A stretch of 20,823 bases of DNA from Prevotella sp. CAG:1031 (GTDB lineage: Bacteria > Bacteroidota > Bacteroidia > Bacteroidales > Muribaculaceae). The position numbers and the translations under genes are program-made. Under the pieces are notes generated by a model. The model was given only the letters and a program-made list of their open reading frames with translations, was not told the origin of the DNA and did not search any database. This document shows positions 1 to 5,741 of this stretch, piece after piece; the stretch's first letter is position 1; every line of letters begins with the position of its first letter. Location: the NCBI GenBank assembly GCA_000431215.1, contig HF985590.1, positions 1-20,823 of the forward strand, written 5' to 3'.

Positions 1-1
1 T

Positions 2-514
2 GTATCCAGATTGCAGGATGCTCTTGATAGGCAGCAAGCATTGTTTGACATCGCACAAAAACACTTTAAAGGATACGAAACCATCCAAGAAAGAATACAA
101 GAATTCTTTGAAGCGGCTGACGAGCGACAACGTCAACTAAATGAACTTTTAGAGACTTCAGCTTTACCTTTATCCCAACCGCTATTACCAGAAGACTTCT
201 TAACTACTCCCGAAGAAACAGAAAGCACATTTACAAAACCAATTACCAAGAAAGCTCGGCATAGATCTCAACAAACAGCCCATGATTTATGTAAAAAATA
301 CAAACATAAAAAGGCAAAAGCATTCTATGCTGAAATCTCATCACTACCTATTGCCAAATTAGATAAAACTACTGTCGAATTTCTGCTTCTAATTTTGAGC
401 TTCTTTAAGAGTGATTTTTATTCAGCCGAACTACAATGGTTAGTAAACTTTTTATTTACTGCACTTGCGATCAGGTGGATCTACCTTGACCGCCACTCTA
501 CTTCCGACGAATAA
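2..514 (+). CDS. Unrecognised protein with C-terminal hydrophobic segment, 5' end outside window
   Basis: The reading frame is open from the first complete codon at position 2 to TAA at 512-514, and no start with a ribosome binding site is visible. The TTG at 11 is only a fallback start, so the N-terminus probably lies left of the window. The visible 170 or so residues begin with a charged, helix-prone stretch rich in Q, E, R and K, likely coiled coil. A Pro/Thr-rich linker and a basic patch follow, and two hydrophobic stretches near the C-terminus (around FLLLILSFF and LVNFLFTALAI) could be membrane segments. I recognise no family. It ends tail to tail with the small minus-strand gene 498-689, overlapping by 17 bases. 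Low GC and the neighbourhood place it in the mobile element. Confidence 0.6.
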   Translation, partial: VSRLQDALDRQQALFDIAQKHFKGYETIQERIQEFFEAADERQRQLNELLETSALPLSQPLLPEDFLTTPEETESTFTKPITKKARHRSQQTAHDLCKKYKHKKAKAFYAEISSLPIAKLDKTTVEFLLLILSFFKSDFYSAELQWLVNFLFTALAIRWIYLDRHSTSDE

Positions 515-689
515 ACGCATATCCAATAAAAAGCACCAGCATTATTACTACATAAAAATAATCTTCTGTTCTCAAATATGCCGCTTGAAATATTACGCAT
601 ATAATTAGCATTTCTAAAGCGTTTCTTATTTCTGCCAAAATTTTTAACATTTTTTCGCTCTGCTCTTGCAGAGCTTTTTCTTTTTCCAT
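498..689 (-). CDS. Small membrane protein (63 aa), unknown function
   Basis: The 63-residue product has a charged N-terminal helix (about residues 1-25, rich in E and K) and then two hydrophobic stretches, about 26-38 and 44-60, ending in the positive tail IRRK. This is a typical small one- or two-pass inner-membrane protein. I chose the ATG at 689 because AGGGGG lies 7 bases upstream, while an in-phase-looking ATG just before it belongs to another frame. The gene shares its last 17 bases with the plus-strand gene that ends at 514. No family is recognised. Small membrane proteins like this are common in temperate phage and integrative elements, but that role is inference here. Confidence 0.55.
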   Translation of the reverse strand: MEKEKALQEQSEKMLKILAEIRNALEMLIICVIFQAAYLRTEDYFYVVIMLVLFIGYAFIRRK

Positions 690-784
690 CCATATACCCC
701 CTAATATTCAAACAGTTTTATCCACCCTCTTTTAATGTTAAAATATAAGTACCATCAAATATAAACAGAAAAGAAGTGAATAAA

Positions 785-1051
785 ATGACGATTGGTGAAG
801 CAGACGATATATCAAAACAATCTTCAAAAGATTTACAAGATATACTTAAACATTTAAAACCACCGGAAATTCCAGATTATAATTCATTAAAACAAGACCG
901 TTTGGAAAGAATAGAAAATCTAATAATAGAACAAGCCATTCAGAATCAGATTCTACAGAAGCAGGAACATACAAAACATATTATAGAAAGCTTTATTATT
1001 GCTGTTACAGCATCTGTGCTTTCAGCTGTTATTGTTAAATTTTTGTTATAG
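785..1051 (+). CDS. Small tail-anchored membrane protein, unknown function
   Basis: The 88-residue product has a long charged, helical N-terminal part that is probably coiled coil (residues about 30-65, with repeated Leu/Ile and Glu/Gln). It ends in a hydrophobic segment (about IIESFIIAVTASVLSAVIVKFLL), so it is likely a tail-anchored membrane protein with the bulk in the cytoplasm. The ATG at 785 is preferred over the GTG at 776 because AGAAGTG sits about 5 bases before it. A TAAAAT box near 738 is a weak promoter candidate. The 3' end overlaps the end of the converging minus-strand gene 1035-1274 by 17 bases. No family is recognised. Confidence 0.5.
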   Translation: MTIGEADDISKQSSKDLQDILKHLKPPEIPDYNSLKQDRLERIENLIIEQAIQNQILQKQEHTKHIIESFIIAVTASVLSAVIVKFLL

Positions 1052-1274
1052 CGGCTACAACAGCCGCACCGATAAATCCAGCCGATAAAGCAATTCCTAC
1101 ACACTCTAAACCTCTGATCAATATCGAAGGTTTCTCAACCGCATTTATCCTGGCATTTACTCGCAAAAATGTAATCAAAATACGACGTTCCAAAAGAATA
1201 TATTTTTCTTCCGGTAGCCAAGCTTGCATTTTCTCTGCAAGTTCGGCATCTTCTTTTTCAAAATATTCATTCAC
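1035..1274 (-). CDS. Small membrane protein, third gene of a minus-strand trio
   Basis: This encodes about 79 residues: an acidic N-terminal part (NEYFEKEDAELAEKMQAW), a basic middle, and a C-terminal Gly/Ala-rich hydrophobic segment (about GIALSAGFIGAAVVAAITKI) that is probably membrane-spanning. Two starts compete. ATG at 1280 directly abuts GGAGGG and is too close. GTG at 1274 stands 7 bases from GGAGG and is the better choice. The ribosome binding site lies inside the end of the upstream gene 1267-1452, and the genes overlap by 8 bases, suggesting translational coupling. Function unknown. Confidence 0.5.
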   Translation of the reverse strand: MNEYFEKEDAELAEKMQAWLPEEKYILLERRILITFLRVNARINAVEKPSILIRGLECVGIALSAGFIGAAVVAAITKI

Positions 1275-1452
1275 ATTCATCCCTCCAGTAATTTTTAGCC
1301 ACAATTAATTCGTCAATAATGGCTTCATCAATGACAGCATAGAGTTTGTTAATAATTTCTTTATTCCCGCCCGGAATATCTCGAAGTTTTTTATCAAGCT
1401 CTTTTTTTGTTTCTACATATACCGACAGTCTTTGCAAACTACATTCAGGCAT
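1267..1452 (-). CDS. Small hypothetical protein, second gene of the trio
   Basis: This encodes 61 residues, largely charged and helix-prone, with no membrane segment and no motif I recognise. The only ATG, at 1452, lies inside the last 40 bases of the zinc-ribbon gene and has no convincing ribosome binding site, so the true start is uncertain. Support for the gene is positional: it bridges two genes on the same strand with overlaps at both ends (40 and 8 bases), the pattern of a translationally coupled operon. It could also be a chance open frame. Confidence 0.35.
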   Translation of the reverse strand: MPECSLQRLSVYVETKKELDKKLRDIPGGNKEIINKLYAVIDEAIIDELIVAKNYWRDECE

Positions 1453-1739
1453 TTTTTATTGAGCAAACCATCACAAGTACCTTTATGATTGACAGGCGTG
1501 TTTATAAAAATCTTTTTAATATGCTTATCGCATCTACGATCCCTTTCAGCTATCTCACCTGCACTTCGAATTAATTCAAGCTTTAACCCAGGACATTGCG
1601 AAAAACCACAATTATATTTCTGTTTCTTTACCCAGCAGTCGCATTGCTTAACAAGTTTTTTACTGCAATACGTACAAAAATTTCCTTTAACAACCGTATG
1701 CCTGCAAAAAGGACATACAGTTGTTTTTCTTTCCCACAT
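1413..1739 (-). CDS. Cysteine-rich double zinc-ribbon protein
   Basis: The 108-residue protein has 13 cysteines. C9/C12 (CPFC) and C22/C25 (CTYC) form a classic pair of CXXC knuckles that should bind one zinc. C33/C35, C44/C49 and the C-terminal cluster C89, C97, C102, C105 could form further sites. The ATG at 1739 is chosen because GGTGA lies about 9 bases upstream; an in-frame ATG at 1757 adds six residues without a better signal. It leads a minus-strand trio ending at 1035. Zinc-ribbon proteins of this size often bind nucleic acid or act as adaptors, but nothing in the sequence fixes the role. Confidence 0.6.
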   Translation of the reverse strand: MWERKTTVCPFCRHTVVKGNFCTYCSKKLVKQCDCWVKKQKYNCGFSQCPGLKLELIRSAGEIAERDRRCDKHIKKIFINTPVNHKGTCDGLLNKKCLNVVCKDCRYM

Positions 1740-1810
1740 ACCTAGGCTCACCTTCATTCTTTGTAGGTATCGTTCTCACATAAATTCACATTTATTCACT
1801 GCATATTTTC

Positions 1811-1819
1811 TGTTATAAT
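1811..1819 (+). promoter_or_regulatory. Extended -10 promoter
   Basis: TGTTATAAT combines a consensus TATAAT (1814-1819) with an upstream TG, an extended -10 element. The matching -35 position (1791-1796, TTTATT) is weak, as is usual for this class. It lies about 27 bases before the start codon at 1846. Confidence 0.6.
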
Positions 1820-1845
1820 TAATAGTTACAGAAAGGATGTTTATT

Positions 1846-2304
1846 ATGAATGAGGTATTTTATGTCGTTTTAGGTTGGTTTCTTTCATTTAGTACAATGT
1901 ACATAAAAGATTTTGAAAACAATAAACGAGAAAACCTAGCTCTATTAGACGTATTAATTTCAGAATTTACTCAACTGCACCAAGCTTTAATAGAAGACTA
2001 TAAATCACATCTTGAAGATAATTCATCACTTTATGTTAGCCCAAGCTTTAAACTATCTAACAAATGGTGGGACTCAAATAAACTATTGTATATGCGCCGC
2101 CTTCCTCTTGAGTCAAAACAATTTGACAAATGGAATCGAATAAACGAAAATATTGACTTAATGGAAGCATCACCAGAAGAAAAAGCTAATTACGCTTCAT
2201 TAACCAAAGAAACCAAAAATAGCTTAGAACAAGCAATAAAATATTGGCAGCAGTCGTGGTATACAATCCTTCTTCACCGTTTAAAACATAAGCAAAAATG
2301 TTAG
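1846..2304 (+). CDS. N-terminally membrane-anchored hypothetical protein
   Basis: This encodes 152 residues. An N-terminal hydrophobic segment (about residues 3-18, VFYVVLGWFLSFSTMY) anchors a charged, mostly helical domain with repeated aromatic residues (KWWDSNK, AIKYWQQSWY). The ATG at 1846 is preferred over the one at 1837 because AAAGGA lies 8 bases before it, while 1837 directly abuts that motif. It has its own extended -10 promoter and a strong terminator just after the stop, so it is probably a single-gene unit. Its last 119 bases overlap a possible minus-strand ORF. Family not recognised. Confidence 0.65.
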   Translation: MNEVFYVVLGWFLSFSTMYIKDFENNKRENLALLDVLISEFTQLHQALIEDYKSHLEDNSSLYVSPSFKLSNKWWDSNKLLYMRRLPLESKQFDKWNRINENIDLMEASPEEKANYASLTKETKNSLEQAIKYWQQSWYTILLHRLKHKQKC

Positions 2305-2368
2305 CTACCGCTGTCGCAATTATTATGCCTATCATATGAAGATAGGCTTTTTTTAATAGTCTTTTCAC
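2186..2368 (-). CDS. Possible small two-pass membrane protein
   Basis: From GTG at 2368 this reads 60 residues: a basic start (MKRLLKK), a first hydrophobic segment (about residues 12-29), a polar turn (NGEEG), and a second hydrophobic segment (about 41-56) ending in LMKRN. The start has AGGGGG seven bases upstream, exactly the arrangement in front of the neighbouring gene 2472-2675. Against it, the frame runs through the terminator of the converging gene and overlaps that gene's last 119 bases. The frame also continues upstream into a truncated HTH tail, which makes a longer open frame without a real start. It is either a genuine gene in a duplicated block or a shadow. Confidence 0.4.
   Translation of the reverse strand: MKRLLKKAYLHMIGIIIATAVANIFAYVLNGEEGLYTTTAANILLLVLSYFWFLWLMKRN
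2327..2354 (+). terminator. Rho-independent terminator of the 1846-2304 gene
   Basis: A perfect 7-bp stem GCCTATC / GATAGGC with a 7-base loop is followed by seven T residues, 23 bases after the stop codon at 2304. It lies inside the coding frame of the opposite-strand ORF 2186-2368. Confidence 0.85.
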
Positions 2369-2372
2369 ATCT

Positions 2373-2463
2373 ATGCCCCCTTTGTTGATTTTTTTATCTG
2401 CATCATTCATAAAATATGTGAAATCACATTCAGCCAAACGACAAAGCTTCACATATTATTCTG
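2373..2463 (-). pseudogene. Remnant of the HTH gene's 3' end
   Basis: On the minus strand this stretch encodes KLCRLAECDFTYFMNDAD, almost identical to the C-terminal part of the intact HTH protein at 2678-2899 (VKLCRLAGCDFTYFMNDAD). The helix-turn-helix itself is absent: homology stops near 2463 and no start precedes it. One base of length difference in a T-run (5 T plus C versus 7 T) and loss of the stop put this tail in frame with the following membrane ORF. It is a broken duplicate. Confidence 0.75.
2373..2463. repeat. Imperfect direct repeat, copy B (partner at 2680-2769)
   Basis: About 90 bases are shared with 2680-2769 at roughly nine in ten identity by eye, with one single-base indel. 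The shared block runs from the ribosome binding site of the following gene back through the last third of the HTH gene. Sequence outside the block differs between the copies. Confidence 0.85.
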
Positions 2464-2471
2464 AAGATATA

Positions 2472-2675
2472 TTAGTTTCCAAAAACCGATATAATAACAG
2501 CGATAAACGAAAAAACACAGCTCAATAAAAATGCAAATAATATAGGATCATCAAAATCTAACCATTCATGCTGGCTACAATTGTTAATTGTTTCAATATA
2601 TCCAACACTCCAACCATCACAATAAATTATTATCTTGTGATGGTCATTTTCGTCGTTTTTGATAAGTAGTTCCAT
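2472..2675 (-). CDS. Small membrane protein downstream of HTH regulator
   Basis: This encodes 67 residues: a polar N-terminal half (MELLIKNDENDHHKIIIYCD) and one strong C-terminal hydrophobic segment (about ILFAFLLSCVFSFIAVIISVF). ATG at 2675 has AGGGGG seven bases upstream and follows the HTH stop codon after two bases, so the two genes are certainly co-transcribed and probably coupled. The family is unknown. Small membrane proteins in the early region of temperate elements can act in superinfection exclusion or as toxins, but no such role is shown here. Confidence 0.6.
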   Translation of the reverse strand: MELLIKNDENDHHKIIIYCDGWSVGYIETINNCSQHEWLDFDDPILFAFLLSCVFSFIAVIISVFGN

Positions 2676-2677
2676 AC

Positions 2678-2899
2678 TTATGCCCCCTTTGCTGATTTTT
2701 CATCTGCATCATTCATAAAATATGTAAAATCACATCCAGCCAAACGACAAAGCTTCACATATTCTTCTAATGTGCATTTTCTTTTTCCATTCATAATCAA
2801 ACTTAATGTTCTTTCTGTTATTCCTGTTTTTCGAGCAATATATTTTTGCTTAATACCATGTTCTTCAAAAAAAATCTTCATTTTTCTAAACTCGAACAT
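2678..2899 (-). CDS. Small HTH (XRE/Cro-like) regulator
   Basis: This encodes 73 residues. The core KQKYIARKTGITERTLSLIM (about 18-37) is a Cro/C1-type helix-turn-helix, followed by NGKRKCTLEEYVKLCRLAGCD, typical of XRE proteins. At this length it is a single DNA-binding domain. It is transcribed divergently from the second HTH gene at 3056, with the operator region between them: the geometry of a Cro/CI-style switch. The start at 2899 is preceded by AGAGGTG. It heads a minus-strand unit with the membrane gene 2472-2675. Its last third is duplicated at 2373-2463. Confidence 0.8.
   Translation of the reverse strand: MFEFRKMKIFFEEHGIKQKYIARKTGITERTLSLIMNGKRKCTLEEYVKLCRLAGCDFTYFMNDADEKSAKGA
2680..2769. 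repeat. Imperfect direct repeat, copy A (partner at 2373-2463)
   Basis: This is the intact partner of the repeat at 2373-2463, about 307 bases away in the same orientation. It holds the 3' third of the HTH gene 2678-2899 and the ribosome binding site of 2472-2675. Confidence 0.85.
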
Positions 2900-2913
2900 T
2901 CTTTCACCTCTTT

Positions 2914-2989
2914 CACAAGTTTCTTGTGTTTTATATTATGTTATAACATTTTTCTTGTGATTGCAAGCATTTTTATCAAATTTCTTGTG
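2914..2989. promoter_or_regulatory. Operator array between divergent HTH genes
   Basis: A perfect palindrome CACAAG-TTT-CTTGTG lies at 2914-2928. Its right half, inside TTTCTTGTG, recurs in the same orientation at 2951-2959 and 2981-2989. The CTTGTG half-sites start at 2923, 2954 and 2984, so they are 31 and 30 bases apart, about three helical turns. They lie upstream of both regulator genes, as expected for operators bound by one or both HTH proteins. The minus-strand promoter must overlap them: TTGCAA followed by TAACAT, or nearby AT-rich boxes, are candidates. Confidence 0.7.
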
Positions 2990-2996
2990 ATTTTTA

Positions 2997-3025
2997 TTTA
3001 CAAATTCAAAATTTTAGAGTAAGAT
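2997..3025 (+). promoter_or_regulatory. Promoter of the HTH gene at 3056
   Basis: TTTACA (2997-3002) and TAAGAT (3020-3025) are separated by exactly 17 bases, about 30 bases before the start codon. The third TTTCTTGTG repeat ends 8 bases before the -35, so a bound repressor would sit next to polymerase. Confidence 0.65.
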
Positions 3026-3055
3026 AACATCAAGAAAGATTTAGGGAGTGAACTT

Positions 3056-3442
3056 ATGAATGAAAAAATATTATCATTATTAAAATCAGCTCGCACAAGC
3101 AAACAATTCACTCAAAAATTTGTAGCTGAAAAACTAGGTGTTAAAGGAAACACCATAGGGAATTATGAAAACGGTATTACTGAACCAGATATAGATACTT
3201 TCGTGAAGTTATGCAATTTATATGAAATTAATTATTCAGACGTATTAGAAACTGCATACGGACACCCACAAGATGAAAATAATATTAGTATTCACGAAAA
3301 AGAACTAATAAAAAAATACCGCCAACTTACTGCTGAACAGCAAGGGGCGATAGAAAATAGTATAGATTATTACATTAAAGCAAATATGAAAGATGAATCA
3401 ACGGAAAACGGCGAAGACCCGTTCGAAAACAAGGTCGGGTAA
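3056..3442 (+). CDS. XRE-family HTH repressor without peptidase domain
   Basis: This encodes 128 residues. The N-terminal part carries a classic helix-turn-helix (FTQKFVAEKLGVKGNTIGNY, about 18-37, then ENGITEPDIDTFVKLCNLY). The C-terminal half is charged and helical (about 80-115) and probably mediates oligomerisation. There is no S24/LexA-type peptidase domain, so RecA-driven self-cleavage is not expected. The start has AGGGAG seven bases upstream and its own promoter. By position it is the CI-like partner of the divergent HTH gene. Induction probably uses a partner protein or competing regulator, which is inference. Confidence 0.85.
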   Translation: MNEKILSLLKSARTSKQFTQKFVAEKLGVKGNTIGNYENGITEPDIDTFVKLCNLYEINYSDVLETAYGHPQDENNISIHEKELIKKYRQLTAEQQGAIENSIDYYIKANMKDESTENGEDPFENKVG

Positions 3443-3463
3443 TATTCATTGATTTCAGTTCTG

Positions 3464-3480
3464 ATCGTCACATTGACGAT
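3464..3480. promoter_or_regulatory. Palindrome upstream of lipoprotein gene
   Basis: ATCGTCA-CAT-TGACGAT is a perfect 7-3-7 inverted repeat between the HTH gene and the lipoprotein gene. The 3-base spacer matches that of the CACAAG palindrome at 2914, but the half-site differs. It could bind a different regulator. A TATAGT box at 3492-3497 may be the -10 of the lipoprotein promoter, with no good -35. Confidence 0.4.
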
Positions 3481-3514
3481 TAAATAAATATTATAGTCCC
3501 GGGGAGAGTGTTGA

Positions 3515-4180
3515 GTGATGAAAAAATTTTTATTCGCATTGATTATGGTTTTATTGCTTTCTTTTATTGCTGGCTGTGGCTCTGATAATAAATCAAGCAC
3601 AACTTCCAGCACATCCAGTTCTTCTAACTCAAAAAAGGAAATAACTTTAGAACAGAAAAAACAAGCTTCCGCTGAAATAATGCGAATTTTAAATAGTATG
3701 CCACAACAAACAGATGAAGTTGAAAAGCTTACATGGTATAAACCTTGGGGAAGTGGTGGTTATCCAGCACAAGACGCTATTTACTGGTACGCCGGCAAGA
3801 AAAATGATTTAGTATGGCTTAGGGCAAAAATTGTAAATTTCACATCATCTACCGGTTGGGTATTTTGGGATAAAATTACATTCTCAACAGCTGACAAAAA
3901 TATAGAATATAAAATTAAAGATTGCTTTGCAGGTCAATCTGGCGGTGGCAAATCAACCCAAATAGTCTATGGTGGTAAATATGAAACTTTAGATGTTCCG
4001 TTTTCAGACCTTGACGAAGGATATAGATTACTTGTAAACGGTAAAAATCCTATAATAAGATTAACAGGACGTGAACATTACTATGACTATCGCCTTACTG
4101 AAAACGACATTAATCATTTAAAGACTGGTATCTATTTGTTTGACCAAATGAAAGTTACCGGAGATCAAATTATTCAATAA
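3515..4180 (+). CDS. Putative lipoprotein, unknown function
   Basis: This encodes 221 residues. It starts with MMKKF and a hydrophobic stretch ending in the lipobox FIAGC (Cys21), so it should be exported, lipidated at that Cys and signal peptidase II processed. A Ser/Thr-rich linker (about 24-39) follows, then a globular domain with several aromatic residues and no family I recognise. GTG at 3515 stands 8 bases from GGGGAG; the ATG at 3518 is nearly as good. Lipoproteins in lysogenic elements sometimes block superinfecting phage at the envelope, but that is only a possibility. It is followed on the same strand by the DUF2971 gene after 58 bases. Confidence 0.7.
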   Translation: MMKKFLFALIMVLLLSFIAGCGSDNKSSTTSSTSSSSNSKKEITLEQKKQASAEIMRILNSMPQQTDEVEKLTWYKPWGSGGYPAQDAIYWYAGKKNDLVWLRAKIVNFTSSTGWVFWDKITFSTADKNIEYKIKDCFAGQSGGGKSTQIVYGGKYETLDVPFSDLDEGYRLLVNGKNPIIRLTGREHYYDYRLTENDINHLKTGIYLFDQMKVTGDQIIQ

Positions 4181-4238
4181 TTTAAAATTTATTTTTGAAG
4201 AAGATATAATATTTATTATTTTCTGAGGTGTTTGTTAT

Positions 4239-5288
4239 ATGTGTAAATTAACAATCAATAATAAAGAAATATCATTTTCTGCTTACAAATCTCTAACAAG
4301 TGAAAATTTTACAAAATTCACTTTAAACAGCTTACTAGGTAAAAAGCTCTATAAATTTTTCTCCAGCGTAACAGAAGATAACGGTGAAAATCATTCTATA
4401 GATGCACTTAAAACAAATACTATTTATCTTTCTTCACCTGAAAAATTCAACGACCCATTTGATTCACAACTCTGTATTTTATCCGATGATTTTTATAAAA
4501 AAACATTATCAACATATGCAAGTTTTGCTGACATTACTTTTGAGGCAAACAACCTATATGATATGATTAGAGAATTTTCAATTAAAATAAAGCTTAGATT
4601 GAAAGAAACGAAGCAATTTCATTCTATTTTCAATATTCCACCATTGAAACAAGACCGTAGTAACGAAAAATTATATTATAAACTAAACATGTTTGTCGAT
4701 TTTCTCATGTTAAATTTTAATCTTGAAATAGAAGTTTTTTTAAAAAATTTTTTAGAAAAAGAGAAACAAAATTTCTATGAAAGGAATATTTTTGGTTGCG
4801 CTTGTTTTACAACAAACCACTATAATAGGCTAATGTGGTCACATTATGCAAATAGTTACAAAGGATTTTGCATAGAGTACACAATGCCAAATGATCTATC
4901 AAATTTCAAAGAAATTTCAGAACATGATCGTTATCTTTGGGCAAATATTTTGCCTGTCGCTTACTCCAATAGACGAGTTGATTTAACAGATTCTTTAATT
5001 AAACAACTTTTATATCCACTTACTGATGAGCAAAAGTTCGAACTATACAAATATGAGATCCTTCTCAAAGATGCAATTTGGTCTTATGAAAATGAATGGC
5101 GTTTCATTGATACAAAAGATAAAACGATAAAATTCTTTCCGATTTCTGCTGTATATTTAGGACATAAAATGGATGAACATATAAAATCCCAGATTATTCA
5201 AATAGCCTTCGAAAAAAATATAAAAATATATGAATGTATTCTTCAAGAAGGAAAATATGAAATTGAATTTAAACCACTTGAAACATAA
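4239..5288 (+). CDS. DUF2971-family protein
   Basis: This encodes 349 residues. Three landmarks match my knowledge of DUF2971 (PF11185): the N-terminal LYKFF near 38-41 with IYLSSPEKFNDPFD (62-75), the central WSHYANSYKGFCIEY (200-214), and WSYENEWRFI (281-290). The family is uncharacterised and often found in accessory and mobile DNA. ATG at 4239 has AGGTG eight bases upstream, and TATAAT at 4205-4210 suggests a dedicated weak promoter. The cytoplasmic location (no signal or membrane segment) contrasts with its membrane-bound neighbours. The conserved polar residues (Asp72, Asp75, His202, Glu284, Glu286, Arg288) suggest an enzyme, but no reaction can be assigned. Confidence 0.75.
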   Translation: MCKLTINNKEISFSAYKSLTSENFTKFTLNSLLGKKLYKFFSSVTEDNGENHSIDALKTNTIYLSSPEKFNDPFDSQLCILSDDFYKKTLSTYASFADITFEANNLYDMIREFSIKIKLRLKETKQFHSIFNIPPLKQDRSNEKLYYKLNMFVDFLMLNFNLEIEVFLKNFLEKEKQNFYERNIFGCACFTTNHYNRLMWSHYANSYKGFCIEYTMPNDLSNFKEISEHDRYLWANILPVAYSNRRVDLTDSLIKQLLYPLTDEQKFELYKYEILLKDAIWSYENEWRFIDTKDKTIKFFPISAVYLGHKMDEHIKSQIIQIAFEKNIKIYECILQEGKYEIEFKPLET

Positions 5289-5314
5289 ATATATTTATTA
5301 AAGGAATTATATAT

Positions 5315-5674
5315 ATGATGTTAGAAACCATGATAGGAATAATTTCAAGTGCTATTAATAAGTTGGTTTATATCTAAATATTATTATACTAAATCTACGA
5401 AAGATGATATAGCAGCATTTAATAAATTACCTCAGATGGTAAAGCAAATTCTTCTTAAAACAAAAGCAGATGAACTTACTGTATTAGAATTAAATAAAAT
5501 ATTACAAAAAAAAAAATTTATGATTCTAACTCAGATGATCTACTTCCTTATAAATGTTGTCCTCAATGTGGCTCTCAAAAATTAGAAAGATCATCACATT
5601 TTGATTATGAACATGATCGTATTTATTATTTCATTGAATGTAAAATCTGTAAATGGTCGGAATATACAGAGTAA
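5315..5674 (+). pseudogene. Membrane-anchored zinc-ribbon gene with two compensating frameshifts
   Basis: AAGGA nine bases before ATG 5315 opens a frame giving MMLETMIGIISSAI and then a stop at about 5375. A different frame, shifted by +1, continues from about 5349 with a hydrophobic segment (LLISWFISKYYY) and a helical region to about 5516. At an 11-A run (5506-5516) a -1 shift restores the first frame, which encodes a zinc ribbon (CCPQCGS then CKIC) and stops at 5674. Each segment looks protein-like only in its own frame. The simplest reading is two indels in one gene of about 120 residues. Slippage at the A-run could rescue the second shift. Sequencing error in homopolymers is the main alternative. 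Confidence 0.6.
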
Positions 5675-5687
5675 AACCCATAAAAAT

Positions 5688-5717
5688 AGCCGCCCGGTGT
5701 TGGCGCACCGAACGGCT
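5688..5717 (+). other. Imperfect hairpin without U-run
   Basis: AGCCG pairs with CGGCT and CGGTG with CACCG, separated by a small CC/AA internal loop, with a 6-base apical loop. No T-run follows, so it is not an obvious terminator. It precedes the integrase leader and may be part of the same regulated RNA. Confidence 0.45.
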
Positions 5718-5741
5718 GTGTAATAACCCCACCTCGCAAAA

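Noticed and set aside
776..784. GTG start for the gene at 785
   Set aside because: It has no ribosome binding site at proper distance; ATG 785 has AGAAGTG.
1051..1067. GCGGCT/AGCCGC hairpin as a terminator for the gene ending at 1051
   Set aside because: There is no T-run in either direction and it lies inside the coding end of the minus-strand gene.
2772..2960. Plus-strand 62-codon hydrophobic frame
   Set aside because: It is antisense to the HTH gene and its operator region, without a start signal.
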